Positions 9,478-18,342 of a stretch of DNA of 61,019 nucleotides are shown here, piece by piece; the first letter of the stretch is position 1; the number at the start of each line of letters is the position of its first letter. Under the pieces are notes generated by a model. The model did no database searches. It was not told where the DNA came from and saw only the letters and a program-made list of their open reading frames with translations. Position numbers and translations under genes: made by a program. This DNA is from an uncultured Bacteroides sp. (GTDB lineage Bacteria > Bacteroidota > Bacteroidia > Cytophagales > Cyclobacteriaceae): positions 1-61,019 of the forward strand of contig CABHOV010000038.1 of assembly GCA_902168185.1 (NCBI GenBank), in the 5' to 3' direction.

Positions 9478-10326
9478 TTATTTCAGAGACTTCAATAGCT
9501 CTTCGTTCATCATTTGGTAATCGCGGTTACCAGCTTCTTTTGATTTAGCTAAAGACGCTGTAGCCGTTTCAGTAGCACCTTTTTTATCACCCAAAGCTTT
9601 TTGAATTTTAGCTTTTTGATGCAGCACCCAGAAAGGACTGTTCATGCCTTCAGCAGCTTTGTTCACCCACTCCAGAGCTTTGTTCAGATCTTTTTTGTTT
9701 TCAAGATAATATACTGCAGCCTGGAAATAGTTGTTAGGACTTACCACAGTATTTTCTTCAATAGACTTCATCACTTTGGCATCGTAGTCTGTTGAGATGG
9801 TAAATTTCACAGACGTGTTTTCCCAAGCCAACTGAACTTTACCGCTTTTGCTATCATCAGATAAATCCGTGATGTTGATTGTGAACGTTTCAACTTTCTC
9901 AGTAAGCTTTTCAGACTTCACTTTGAAATTAGCAACGTCATTGGCTTTATCATATTTACCTGTATTGCCTCCCATAGCAACATCTTTATATAGTACTACT
10001 GTCCATTCTGTAGCACCAGGCCATGTGAGCAAAAGATATTCACCTGCTGGTACAGCAACGCCTTCTACTTTTACATCGTCAGAGAAAGAGATCCTTGTTC
10101 CGCTGTTAGCACCTGTTCTCCAGATCTTTCCGAATGGAACCAACGCAGCTGCATCACTTCCAAAAATTTTTCTTCCCTTAGCACGTGGACGGGAGTAATC
10201 TACTTTAACATTTGTAAGACCTATTGTTGTAGAAACTGAACCTGCAGGACTGGCACTTGGAGTTTGTACTTGTGCTTGCGCCAAGTGAGCAGTGATCAAT
10301 AAAACAATCAGTAATAATTTTTTCAT
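9478..10326 (-). CDS. Exported DUF2911 domain protein
   Basis: A 282-residue exported protein with signal peptide MKKLLLIVLLITAHLAQA. Residues about 30-150 match the DUF2911 pattern common in Bacteroidota (TTIGLTNVKVDYSRPRAKGRKIFG, LVPFGKIWRTGANSGTRISF, VPAGEYLLLTWP). The C-terminal part is helical with a TPR-like look (YFQAAVYYLENKKDLNKALEWVNKAA). The family role is unknown; location should be the periplasm or outer-membrane inner face. Single gene with its own terminator. Confidence 0.85.
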   Translation of the reverse strand: MKKLLLIVLLITAHLAQAQVQTPSASPAGSVSTTIGLTNVKVDYSRPRAKGRKIFGSDAAALVPFGKIWRTGANSGTRISFSDDVKVEGVAVPAGEYLLLTWPGATEWTVVLYKDVAMGGNTGKYDKANDVANFKVKSEKLTEKVETFTINITDLSDDSKSGKVQLAWENTSVKFTISTDYDAKVMKSIEENTVVSPNNYFQAAVYYLENKKDLNKALEWVNKAAEGMNSPFWVLHQKAKIQKALGDKKGATETATASLAKSKEAGNRDYQMMNEELLKSLK

Positions 10327-10440
10327 GGTGGTATATTTTTGGTTGTTTTGAATTACGAGGTGCCAAAGTTAAACAAGGTTTTGAATTGCATTGTTAAAAA
10401 AGAGTTAATCCTGTAACATCTACGCAGCGTATAGTTTGAT

Positions 10441-11031
10441 ATGAAGCTTCCAGAAGATTTTTACCAGCGTACCAATGTAGTCAAGATCGCGCGCGAACTC
10501 CTTGGTAAGGTGCTTGTTACCAACATCGAGGGTGTTGTTACGAGCGGTATTATTGTAGAGACGGAAGCATATTCGTGGAAGGAGCGAGGTTGCCATGCAT
10601 ATGGAGCCCGAAAGACTCCGCGCAATGCAATCATGTTCGAAAAGGGTGGCTATGCCTATGTTTACCTCTGCTATGGCATGCACCATCTTTTCAACGTGGT
10701 GACCAATATACCAGGCGTTGCAGAAGCTGTTTTGATCCGGGCCCTCGAACCTCTTGAAGGACTCACCGAAATGAAAATCCGAAGAGGGCGATTAGCAAAT
10801 CCTTTTCACCTGACCTCTGGTCCGGGTAAACTAACCAAAGCTTTGGGCATTGACAGAAAGTTGAATGGAAAATTCCTTCTCGACAACGAAGTTTGGATAG
10901 AGGATGGCGGGAGAAAGATACCACCAAGTGGAGTTGAAGCCAGTGCGCGTATCGGTATCGACTATGCTGGTGAAGATGCCAAGCTTCCCTGGCGATTTAC
11001 AATCAAAGGGAATCAGTGGATTAGTAAATGA
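10441..11031 (+). CDS. DNA-3-methyladenine glycosylase, AAG/MPG family
   Basis: Base-excision repair enzyme removing alkylated purines from DNA. The 196-residue protein shows the AAG family pattern: FYQRTNVVKIARELLGKVLV, the catalytic region IIVETEAY with the acidic residues after it (ERGCHAYGARKTPRNAIMF), YVYLCYGMHHLFNVV, and LTSGPGKLTKALGID near the C-terminus. Length is normal. ATG at 10441 fits the family N-terminus. It is divergent from the DUF2911 gene across 114 bases. Confidence 0.92.
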   Translation: MKLPEDFYQRTNVVKIARELLGKVLVTNIEGVVTSGIIVETEAYSWKERGCHAYGARKTPRNAIMFEKGGYAYVYLCYGMHHLFNVVTNIPGVAEAVLIRALEPLEGLTEMKIRRGRLANPFHLTSGPGKLTKALGIDRKLNGKFLLDNEVWIEDGGRKIPPSGVEASARIGIDYAGEDAKLPWRFTIKGNQWISK

Positions 11032-11070
11032 GAAGTGTATCAGTGGTTCAGCCGTCACACTCATAAGTTA

Positions 11071-11106
11071 TCAGGATTGTCTTTATACGGGCTTTATCAA
11101 TCCTGA
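11071..11106. repeat. Inverted repeat between glycosylase and OmpA genes
   Basis: TCAGGATTG (11071-11079) and CAATCCTGA (11098-11106) are a perfect 9-bp inverted repeat around an 18-base loop. There is no T run, so a terminator role is doubtful. Confidence 0.45.
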
Positions 11107-11135
11107 ACCCAACGATTAAATCGTAAGTAAAATAG

Positions 11136-11143
11136 TATATTTG
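11136..11143 (+). promoter_or_regulatory. Candidate Bacteroidota -7 box (TAnnTTTG)
   Basis: TATATTTG at 11136-11143 matches the known Bacteroidota -7 consensus TAnnTTTG. It lies 20 bases before the ATG at 11163, which argues for that ATG over the GTG at 11151. No clear -33 TTTG is seen. Confidence 0.4.
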
Positions 11144-11162
11144 GAGTTAAGTGTTTTGGTAT

Positions 11163-12755
11163 ATGCGGGTTTTTAGTTCAGTGTTCCTACTTCTCTTGTT
11201 AACATTTATTTCTATTGGTCAGCCTATCGGTTCTGATTCAGTTAACTCTTTTGAGTTACTGAACTCACCCTATGATGAGCTGAGCCCTGTGATCAGCCCC
11301 GATGGAAAAACATTATATGTTACCATTGCCAATCATCCCAGTAATGTCGGAGGAAAGAAGGACCCGGGAGATATATGGTATGCAACCTTAACAGAAAATA
11401 ATCAATGGTCAGCTCCGGTTCACGCAGGAGCGTTGTTGAATAACAGAGGCTTTAACGGTGTAGCGGGCTTCTCCGGTACTGGAGACAATCTGTTCTTGTT
11501 AAGTCATTACGATGCAACGGGTTCACCACGCACGCAAGGCATCGCTGTTACGAAAAGACAAGGTAATAGCTGGTCATCCCCTGAGAACATCACCATTCCA
11601 TACTTTCAGAATAAATCAGAAACCATAAGCGGGTATATAAAGCCGGATGAGAGTGTCTTCGTTTTTTCGGCAGAGACGTACGGTAGCCGTGGCGTTGAAG
11701 ACCTATACATCACCTTAAAAGGCAGTGATGGAAAATGGTCGGAGCCTAAAAACCTGGGATCCGTGATCAACACCCAGTTTCAGGAACTTTGCCCTTCTCT
11801 GAGCGATGACGGAAGAACACTATATTTCTCAAGCAACGGGAGAAAAGGATTTGGAAGCTTTGATATTTACTCTTCATCACGATTGGATGAAACCTGGACG
11901 AAATGGTCTGAGCCCGTTAACCTTGGGCCGACTATAAATACAGAAGGTCGCGATCTATACTATCGTGATTATTCTTCCGAAGATTTTTCACTTTTTACCA
12001 GCACCAAGAACAGCGATGGCTACGGTGATGTGAAACTATATAAAAGAAATAACCCGCCTCGTAATCCTCAGGATACAACCAACGCGGTGGCTACTGTTAG
12101 CCCGGCCACCATTCCTCCGGTTAAGCCATCGGTATCTGTTCCTGAAAACAGCGTGCGTGTATATGGCAAAGTGTTGAATGCTAAAACGAACGAGTTTATT
12201 CCTGCCAAAATCACCTTTACGGCAGTGGCCAATAATCAGGGCACAACGGCATCGGTAGACGCAGGCTACTCTCTTACCGTACCATCTGTAAATGATTACA
12301 TGGTAAAGATAGAAGCGGCAGGATTTGTGAGTTCGATGGAAAAGCTTGCCATCAAAACATACGAGATGAAAGAGCTTGAAATGAATTTCAAACTTCAACC
12401 CGTGGAAGTGGGCACTACGGTTAATTTGAAAAACGTTTTGTTCGAGCAAGGCCGCACCAACTTACTCCCACAGTCGTATGACGAATTAGATATGGTGATT
12501 TCTTTCCTCAAACTGAACCCCAATGTGAAGATTGAACTGGCGGGTCATACTGATAACCGCGGTATTCCTGCACAAAATGTTAAGCTTTCACAGGCCCGTG
12601 TCGATAAGGTGAAAGAGTATCTCACAGAAAAGGGAATTGATAAAAAGCGCATTTCCGGCAAAGGTTATGGAGGCGCGACCCCGATCGCAAGCAACGAGGA
12701 CGAAGAAACTCGTCAACTTAACAGACGGGTAGAGTTCATCATTAAAAAGTTATAG
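11163..12755 (+). CDS. OmpA family protein with PD40 beta-propeller repeats
   Basis: An envelope protein of about 530 residues. From ATG 11163 it has a signal peptide (MRVFSSVFLLLLLTFISIG). Several PD40/WD40-like blades follow (SPVISPDGKTLYVT, PSLSDDGRTLYFSSNGRKGFGSFDIY). A carboxypeptidase-regulatory-like beta domain (VRVYGKVLNAKTNEFIPAKI) precedes the C-terminal OmpA peptidoglycan-binding domain with VKIELAGHTDNRGIPAQNVKLSQARV and RISGKGYGGATPIASN. It likely links the outer membrane to peptidoglycan. Similar proteins in Bacteroidota include gliding or secretion accessory proteins, but no such neighbours are present here. Confidence 0.88.
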   Translation: MRVFSSVFLLLLLTFISIGQPIGSDSVNSFELLNSPYDELSPVISPDGKTLYVTIANHPSNVGGKKDPGDIWYATLTENNQWSAPVHAGALLNNRGFNGVAGFSGTGDNLFLLSHYDATGSPRTQGIAVTKRQGNSWSSPENITIPYFQNKSETISGYIKPDESVFVFSAETYGSRGVEDLYITLKGSDGKWSEPKNLGSVINTQFQELCPSLSDDGRTLYFSSNGRKGFGSFDIYSSSRLDETWTKWSEPVNLGPTINTEGRDLYYRDYSSEDFSLFTSTKNSDGYGDVKLYKRNNPPRNPQDTTNAVATVSPATIPPVKPSVSVPENSVRVYGKVLNAKTNEFIPAKITFTAVANNQGTTASVDAGYSLTVPSVNDYMVKIEAAGFVSSMEKLAIKTYEMKELEMNFKLQPVEVGTTVNLKNVLFEQGRTNLLPQSYDELDMVISFLKLNPNVKIELAGHTDNRGIPAQNVKLSQARVDKVKEYLTEKGIDKKRISGKGYGGATPIASNEDEETRQLNRRVEFIIKKL

Positions 12756-12786
12756 TACCTAATTTTTGTGTATAAAGAATAGAAAA

Positions 12787-12818
12787 AAGCACTCCCATAT
12801 CCGGGGGTGCTTTTTTTT
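12787..12818 (+). terminator. Intrinsic terminator after the OmpA-family gene
   Basis: AAGCACTCCC (12787-12796) pairs with GGGGGTGCTT (12803-12812), with one G-T pair and a 6-base loop, followed by a run of eight or more T. Confidence 0.88.
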
Positions 12819-13010
12819 GTTTCCTTGTTTTTAAACAGAATTGTGAACCTAGAAAAATTGGATCATTTAAAAATCAATTGATTATTACATCGTTTATATT
12901 ATCCAATAAATAATTCATATAAAAACATTTCTGTTTGATTCAATTATTAGATAAGTTAGATAGACCGATAGCAGTAAAAATCAAATGTACTTTATTTACA
13001 TAGTGAGGGG

Positions 13011-14747
13011 ATGAAGTTGTATATCCAACAACGTGTTATTGCAGGATTTCTGTTAGCCATCGCCATTATATCAGCCCTGGCAGTTTATTCATATCTCAAT
13101 AACAAGCGCTCGATCCGCGAAAGTTTTTTAGTTTCCCACTCCAATGAAGTGCTCTATCACATTGAACAAGTGTGGTCTATTACCGCTAACCTGGAATCTG
13201 CACAGCGCGCATATACTATCACTGGCAACGAAGTATTTGTACAGCCCTATAAAGAATCGTCCAGAGAAGTTCATCAGCATCTGGACGATCTTAAAAGCCT
13301 GATAGCCGACAATGCCTATCAGTATGAGCGCTTTCTGATCCTTCGTAAATTGATTGATGAGAAGTTGCTTTTCAATCAAAAGCTTCTGGACACCCGCCAG
13401 AAAAATTTTGAAGAGGCACAAACTATACATGCGTCTCTGGAAGGCAAGACCCTGATGGACAAGATATATACTGTTATAGCCGATATGCAGGAGCATGAGA
13501 AAATGTTACTGCGGCAACGCACGGAACAACGGGAGCAGGGAATCCAAAATTTCAATTGGGCATATGTAGCTTTACTCTCTGCAACTGCATCGTTATTGGT
13601 CTTTGTTTTTATTGCGATCAATAAAAATCTAAAGGCACGATTCCAGGCAGAGGAGTCTGCGAAGGAAGCAGCGAGTCGGATTCAGGATATATATGATAAC
13701 GCTCCCTGTGGATATCACTCCCTGGATGCAACAGGTATGGTGACCGAGATGAACAAAACGTGGCTGGATTGGCTTGGCTATGATCGTTCGGAGATCATTA
13801 ATCGTGTTCGATTCTCAGATATACTCGCTCCGGGAAATATAGAATTGTTTAAAAGCAGGTTCGAAACATTTAAGACACAGGGCTTTGTGCGTGACCTTGA
13901 ATTCGACATCATCCGAAAGGATAAAACCACGTTTCCTATACTGCTCAACGCGACTGCCGTCTATGATGAAAACGGGAATTTCCAGAAGAGCCGTTCGATG
14001 GCGATCGATTACTCGCAGCGAAGAGAGGCGAATCTGCGGATTATGGCGCTGAACCAGGAGCTTGAAGCTTTTACGTATTCGGTGTCTCATGACCTTCGTG
14101 CACCGTTGCGTTCCATCGATGGCTATGCACGTATACTATCGGAGGATTACATGGACAAGTTTGACGCCGAAGGGAAGCGTGTACTAAATATAGTGGTGAA
14201 CAACGCACGGAAGATGGGGCAGCTTATTGATGACCTGCTTGAGTTCTCCCGTGTGGGACGTAAAGAGATCATCAAAGGCGTTGTAGACATGAGCAAGCTT
14301 GCACAGTATGCTTCTGAAGAGTTACTTTTTAATGAAAGCGGCAGAAAGATCGATCTGAAAATTGATACCTTGGAAGTGGCCACCGGTGACGCTCACCTGC
14401 TCCGGCAAGTATGGATCAATACTATATCTAACGCTATAAAGTATACTAGCAGAAAAGAACATACACTCATAGAAATTACTTCGCAAAGCAATGCATTTGA
14501 AACGATCTATTGTATTAAAGATAACGGAGCAGGTTTTGACATGCAGTATGTCCACAAATTATTCGGTGTTTTCCAGCGACTACACCGGGCACAAGATTTT
14601 CAGGGTACCGGTGTAGGGTTGGCTATTGTCCATCGGATTATCTCCCGGCATGGCGGTAAGGTATGGGCAGAAGGCAAAGTAGATGAAGGTGCCTCCTTTT
14701 ATTTTTCATTGCCTAAATCAACTCAAACAAGTAAACTACCCTTATGA
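13011..14747 (+). CDS. CHASE3-PAS sensor histidine kinase
   Basis: A 578-residue membrane histidine kinase. Order: first membrane helix (about 10-30), a CHASE3 extracellular sensor domain ([30 protein letters not shown]), second membrane helix (about 183-203), a PAS domain ([32 protein letters not shown]), the H-box [20 protein letters not shown], then HATPase_c with [14 protein letters not shown] and [12 protein letters not shown]. It lacks a receiver. It overlaps the next gene by 4 bases (ATGA), so kinase and receiver are translationally coupled. The H-box type is that of phytochrome-like kinases using Rcp1-type receivers. The signal is unknown. Confidence 0.92.
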   Translation: MKLYIQQRVIAGFLLAIAIISALAVYSYLNNKRSIRESFLVSHSNEVLYHIEQVWSITANLESAQRAYTITGNEVFVQPYKESSREVHQHLDDLKSLIADNAYQYERFLILRKLIDEKLLFNQKLLDTRQKNFEEAQTIHASLEGKTLMDKIYTVIADMQEHEKMLLRQRTEQREQGIQNFNWAYVALLSATASLLVFVFIAINKNLKARFQAEESAKEAASRIQDIYDNAPCGYHSLDATGMVTEMNKTWLDWLGYDRSEIINRVRFSDILAPGNIELFKSRFETFKTQGFVRDLEFDIIRKDKTTFPILLNATAVYDENGNFQKSRSMAIDYSQRREANLRIMALNQELEAFTYSVSHDLRAPLRSIDGYARILSEDYMDKFDAEGKRVLNIVVNNARKMGQLIDDLLEFSRVGRKEIIKGVVDMSKLAQYASEELLFNESGRKIDLKIDTLEVATGDAHLLRQVWINTISNAIKYTSRKEHTLIEITSQSNAFETIYCIKDNGAGFDMQYVHKLFGVFQRLHRAQDFQGTGVGLAIVHRIISRHGGKVWAEGKVDEGASFYFSLPKSTQTSKLPL

Positions 14748-15166
14748 ATAATATTGTTGAGATTCTGCTGGTGGAGGATAATCCAGATGATGCAGAATTG
14801 ACTATACGTGCACTAAAGAAGCATAACCTGGCAAACAATCTATTGCATTTACAAGATGGCGAAGAGGCTCTGGATTTTATTTTCTCTTCCGAACCGAACT
14901 CACTTCCCAAGATCATATTGCTTGATATCAAAATGCCTAAAGTCGATGGCATCGAAGTACTTCGTAAGATTAAAAGTGACGAAAATCGAAGAATTATACC
15001 AATCGTAGTATTAACCTCATCCAAAGAAGAACGAGACATCATTGAAACGTATAAACTAGGCGTGAATGCCTACATCGTGAAGCCGGTGGAGTTTGAAAAG
15101 TTTGTAAGTGCTGTCTCAGAAATTGGTTTTTTTTGGTTGATATTAAATCAGCCACCAATAAAGTAA
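14744..15166 (+). CDS. Rcp1-like single-domain response regulator
   Basis: A 140-residue receiver with [18 protein letters not shown], phospho-acceptor Asp in [13 protein letters not shown], switch Thr in VVLTSS and Lys in YIVKPVEF. The C-terminus [11 protein letters not shown] is the typical ending of Rcp1-type receivers, so the gene is complete. Its ATG overlaps the stop of the CHASE3 kinase, marking that kinase as its partner. The next gene follows after 25 bases. Confidence 0.9.
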   Translation: MNNIVEILLVEDNPDDAELTIRALKKHNLANNLLHLQDGEEALDFIFSSEPNSLPKIILLDIKMPKVDGIEVLRKIKSDENRRIIPIVVLTSSKEERDIIETYKLGVNAYIVKPVEFEKFVSAVSEIGFFWLILNQPPIK

Positions 15167-15191
15167 GTGAAAACGAAACGGGAGTTTGCGT

Positions 15192-16325
15192 ATGGAGAAA
15201 AAATTAAAGATTTTAATGCTTGAAGACCGCGAGGAAGATGCGGGCCTGATCAACCGCACCCTTACCAAAGATGGCGTTGATTACACTAGCCAGAACGTTG
15301 ATACCCGCGAGGAATTCGTCAAAGCCCTGGAGCAATACAATCCGGATGTAATTCTGTCCGATCATGCATTGCCGCAGTTCAACTCGCTCGAGGCTTTAAA
15401 GATCTGTAAGCAGTCAGGGTTTAAAGGTCCATTTATACTGGTTACCGGCACCGTGTCGGAAGAGTTTGCTGTAAGTTGTCTCAAGCTCGGCGCAGATGAC
15501 TACGTACTGAAATCAAACCTGGCACGTTTACCATCCGCTATATTTAATTCCCTTCGCCAGCGGCAGATGGAGTCCAAGCGTAAAAAAGCAGAGTCTGCTT
15601 TACGAAAACAAAATGATGAACTCGTCAAGATCAATAAAGAACTTGATAGCTTCGTATATAGTGTGTCGCATAATCTTCGTGCACCACTCATGTCTGTACT
15701 CGGACTTGTGCAGCTCGCCAAGATGAACGACAACAATGACGACATGATTTATGATATGTACTTTGACAAGATTGAGCAAAGTATACATAAGCTGGACAAC
15801 ACCTTAAAGGAGATTCTTGATTACTCACGTAACGCCAGGAGTGAAGTGAAGATTGAAAGAGTAAATCTTCAGCAACTATTGGAGGATATGTTTGAGCGCC
15901 TTCACTATATGGAAGGTTCCGAGAATATCAAAAAGCAGATCACCATGAAGGAGCACGTGCCGTTTTACTCCGACCCACAACGCCTGAGTGTCATCTGCAA
16001 TAACCTGGTTTCAAATGCCATTAAGTATCGCTCTCCGGGAGAGAAGAACCAGTTCATTCACATCGATATAACCATTGATGCCAGCAGTGCCAAGATTCAT
16101 TTTGAGGATAACGGTATTGGTATACCGAAAGATTTTCAATCCAAGATCTTTGATATGTTCTTTCGGGCAACCGAACGAAGTGAGGGGGCAGGACTTGGAC
16201 TATATATAGTAAAAGAGGCTATTGATAAACTACACGGTACGATCGAAGTAGAGTCGGCGCCAAGTCAGGGTACTATATTTAAGATGGAAATTCCCAATCA
16301 CAGTGGTGCAAGCCAGCCATCTTAG
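15192..16325 (+). CDS. Response regulator-histidine kinase hybrid
   Basis: A 377-residue cytoplasmic protein. It has an N-terminal receiver (LKILMLEDREEDAGLI; Asp in VILSDHALPQFN; Lys in DYVLKSN), a coiled linker, a HisKA domain (LDSFVYSVSHNLRAPLMSVLG) and HATPase_c (NAIKYRSPGE, DNGIGIP, GAGLGLYIVKEA). Input from the receiver probably controls the kinase. ATG 15192 is preferred over TTG 15186. It completes a three-gene phosphorelay operon with the two genes before it. The stop overlaps the stop of the facing LytTR gene by 4 bases. Confidence 0.88.
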   Translation: MEKKLKILMLEDREEDAGLINRTLTKDGVDYTSQNVDTREEFVKALEQYNPDVILSDHALPQFNSLEALKICKQSGFKGPFILVTGTVSEEFAVSCLKLGADDYVLKSNLARLPSAIFNSLRQRQMESKRKKAESALRKQNDELVKINKELDSFVYSVSHNLRAPLMSVLGLVQLAKMNDNNDDMIYDMYFDKIEQSIHKLDNTLKEILDYSRNARSEVKIERVNLQQLLEDMFERLHYMEGSENIKKQITMKEHVPFYSDPQRLSVICNNLVSNAIKYRSPGEKNQFIHIDITIDASSAKIHFEDNGIGIPKDFQSKIFDMFFRATERSEGAGLGLYIVKEAIDKLHGTIEVESAPSQGTIFKMEIPNHSGASQPS

Positions 16326-17029
16326 AATGCGTGCCGCGCCAGGATCTTCATTACATCGGTTTTGTAATTTCTTCCGATGGGTATAAAATGTTTGCCGATC
16401 TCAATATCGGTAGCGGAGTAAGCATCAATACGTTCTACATTAACAATGAAGGAGCGGTGTATGCGTAAGAACTGTTCGCGCGGCAGACTCTCTTCCAGGT
16501 AACTGATCTTTTGCTGGGTTACAATCTCCTTCTCGGAGGTTTTTACCTTTACATAATCCTTTATACTTTCGATATATAGTATATCGGTCATTTTCGTCTT
16601 GATCATCTTCTTGTCCACCTTGAAGTAAACGAAACTCTCGCTACCTGCAGGTTCTGCCTTTTGCGGAGGTGTAGCTGCAGCTGGCTGGTGCAGTACTTTG
16701 GCTACTGCTTTTAAGAAGCGTTCGAAAGGTATAGGCTTCAATAAATAATCCACCACCTCCAGTTCAAAACCATCCAATGCATAGTCGCGAAATGCCGTGG
16801 TGAAAATTACCTTGGGGGGATTCTTGAGTGTACGCAGAAAATCTATACCCGAAAGTTTAGGCATCTGTATATCCAGAAAAATAAGATCAATCTTATTCTG
16901 CTGAAGGAATGTAAAAGCTGTTACCGCGTTTCTGAACGTTCCGGCAATTTCAAGCTGATCGATCTTGCTTACATACGATTCAAGAATCTCAATCGCTAAG
17001 GGTTCATCATCAACAATTATACATTTCAT
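16322..17029 (-). CDS. LytTR family DNA-binding response regulator
   Basis: A 235-residue transcription regulator: receiver domain (KCIIVDDEPLAIEILESYV, Asp in LIFLDIQMPKLSGIDF, Lys in YLLKPIPF) joined to a C-terminal LytTR DNA-binding domain (DILYIESIKDYVKVKTSEKEIVTQQKISYLEESLP and FLRIHRSFIVNVERIDAY). It forms the standard two-component pair with the LytS-type kinase 46 bases upstream. Target genes are not evident. Confidence 0.92.
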   Translation of the reverse strand: MKCIIVDDEPLAIEILESYVSKIDQLEIAGTFRNAVTAFTFLQQNKIDLIFLDIQMPKLSGIDFLRTLKNPPKVIFTTAFRDYALDGFELEVVDYLLKPIPFERFLKAVAKVLHQPAAATPPQKAEPAGSESFVYFKVDKKMIKTKMTDILYIESIKDYVKVKTSEKEIVTQQKISYLEESLPREQFLRIHRSFIVNVERIDAYSATDIEIGKHFIPIGRNYKTDVMKILARHAF

Positions 17030-17075
17030 ACTATTGATTTTAACGTAACAAATCCTGTATAGATAACTTTCTGAA

Positions 17076-18137
17076 TCAACTGTATCTGCTTTCTGCTACT
17101 TTCTGATTTATGGTAAGCACAACCAGAAACGTTTCCTCACCATTCATGATTTTCAGTTCGTACTGATTAGGATAGAGGAGGTCAAGTCTTCGTTTCACAT
17201 TTTGTATCCCGATGCCTTCTTTGCGCGCATGACCGTTGCCATTGGCTTTATTGTTTTCAACCTTCACCAGGATTACGTGCTCTTGCGCATCAATGCTTAC
17301 TTTCACCCAGGACTGCTGCAGCTCTTCACTGGCACCGTGTTTGAAACAGTTCTCAACGAAAGGCAGCAGAATGAGCGGGGCGATGGTACAGGTATTTATC
17401 CCACCGGTAATCCGGACATCGACATCAAGCTTATCGCCATATCGCATCTTTTCAATATCAATATAGTTCTGAATGAACTTGATCTCTTTCTCCAGCGGAA
17501 CCTCATCGCTGGTACATTCATATAGCATGTAGTTGATCAGCTCTGAAAGTTTCAAAACCATATCCGGAGCACGTTCCGATTTCTTTAGCGTAAGCGCATA
17601 CAGGTTATTCAACGTGTTGAACAGGAAGTGTGGATGAATCTGCGTTTTGAGAAACTTCAACTCGGCTTGTAGTTTTTCTTCTTTCAGTATCTGCTGTGCT
17701 TTCTGGTTGGTATACCAGTACTTTAAAAGTTTTATAGTCGCTGCGGTAAATGTTACCGGATATATACTGACGAACATCTTCACGATCTTCGGAAAATAGA
17801 AGAAGGGATCGCTCAGGTACTGCGGGTAGTATAGAGGGTAATGGAAATTATAGGCTACATATCGTTGTACGACCCCTGCAATAAGCGAAGCGATTAAAAA
17901 GCCGATTGCAAAAGCCCAGTATCTTCCCGGTAGCAAATACCGGGGCAAGAGGAAATACATCGTGAAGTATGTGAAGGCAATCTTTCCCGGAAAGTATATA
18001 AGCTCTTCAAAAAAAGTCTGGCGGTAATTTTCCTGGAAGCTTCCGTACAGTGTTGCATAGAAGACAAGGTGAGCCAGCCAGAATAAAACATGTTGAAAAA
18101 TTCTGTTTCTCAATATCGATGGGAGTGGACGCTTCAC
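17076..18137 (-). CDS. LytS/YehU-type sensor histidine kinase
   Basis: A 353-residue membrane kinase of the His_kinase (PF06580) class. Four hydrophobic helices fill the first ~145 residues. The kinase core begins with FLKTQIHPHFLFNTLNNLYAL (phospho-His in HPHF), followed by an ATPase domain with LILLPFVENCFKHG (N box) and GIGIQNVKRRLDLLYP (G box). There is no extracellular sensor domain, so the membrane part itself probably senses. It is co-transcribed with the LytTR regulator. Confidence 0.92.
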   Translation of the reverse strand: MKRPLPSILRNRIFQHVLFWLAHLVFYATLYGSFQENYRQTFFEELIYFPGKIAFTYFTMYFLLPRYLLPGRYWAFAIGFLIASLIAGVVQRYVAYNFHYPLYYPQYLSDPFFYFPKIVKMFVSIYPVTFTAATIKLLKYWYTNQKAQQILKEEKLQAELKFLKTQIHPHFLFNTLNNLYALTLKKSERAPDMVLKLSELINYMLYECTSDEVPLEKEIKFIQNYIDIEKMRYGDKLDVDVRITGGINTCTIAPLILLPFVENCFKHGASEELQQSWVKVSIDAQEHVILVKVENNKANGNGHARKEGIGIQNVKRRLDLLYPNQYELKIMNGEETFLVVLTINQKVAESRYS

Positions 18138-18342
18138 GATTCTATTAAGGCGTTGTGGCGCAGTGTACTGAAATCATTCGAATCAATATTCATGCACATC
18201 ATTAATGAGCAAAGTTAATGTAAATGGTCGGACCGAAGCGATACTTCATATCGACTGCATGCTAAAACTCCCTAACAACCTGCTATTGGCTACGAGCCGC
18301 ATATGTTGCATAATTGTGAACCGATAACGGACTGGCAGTTCA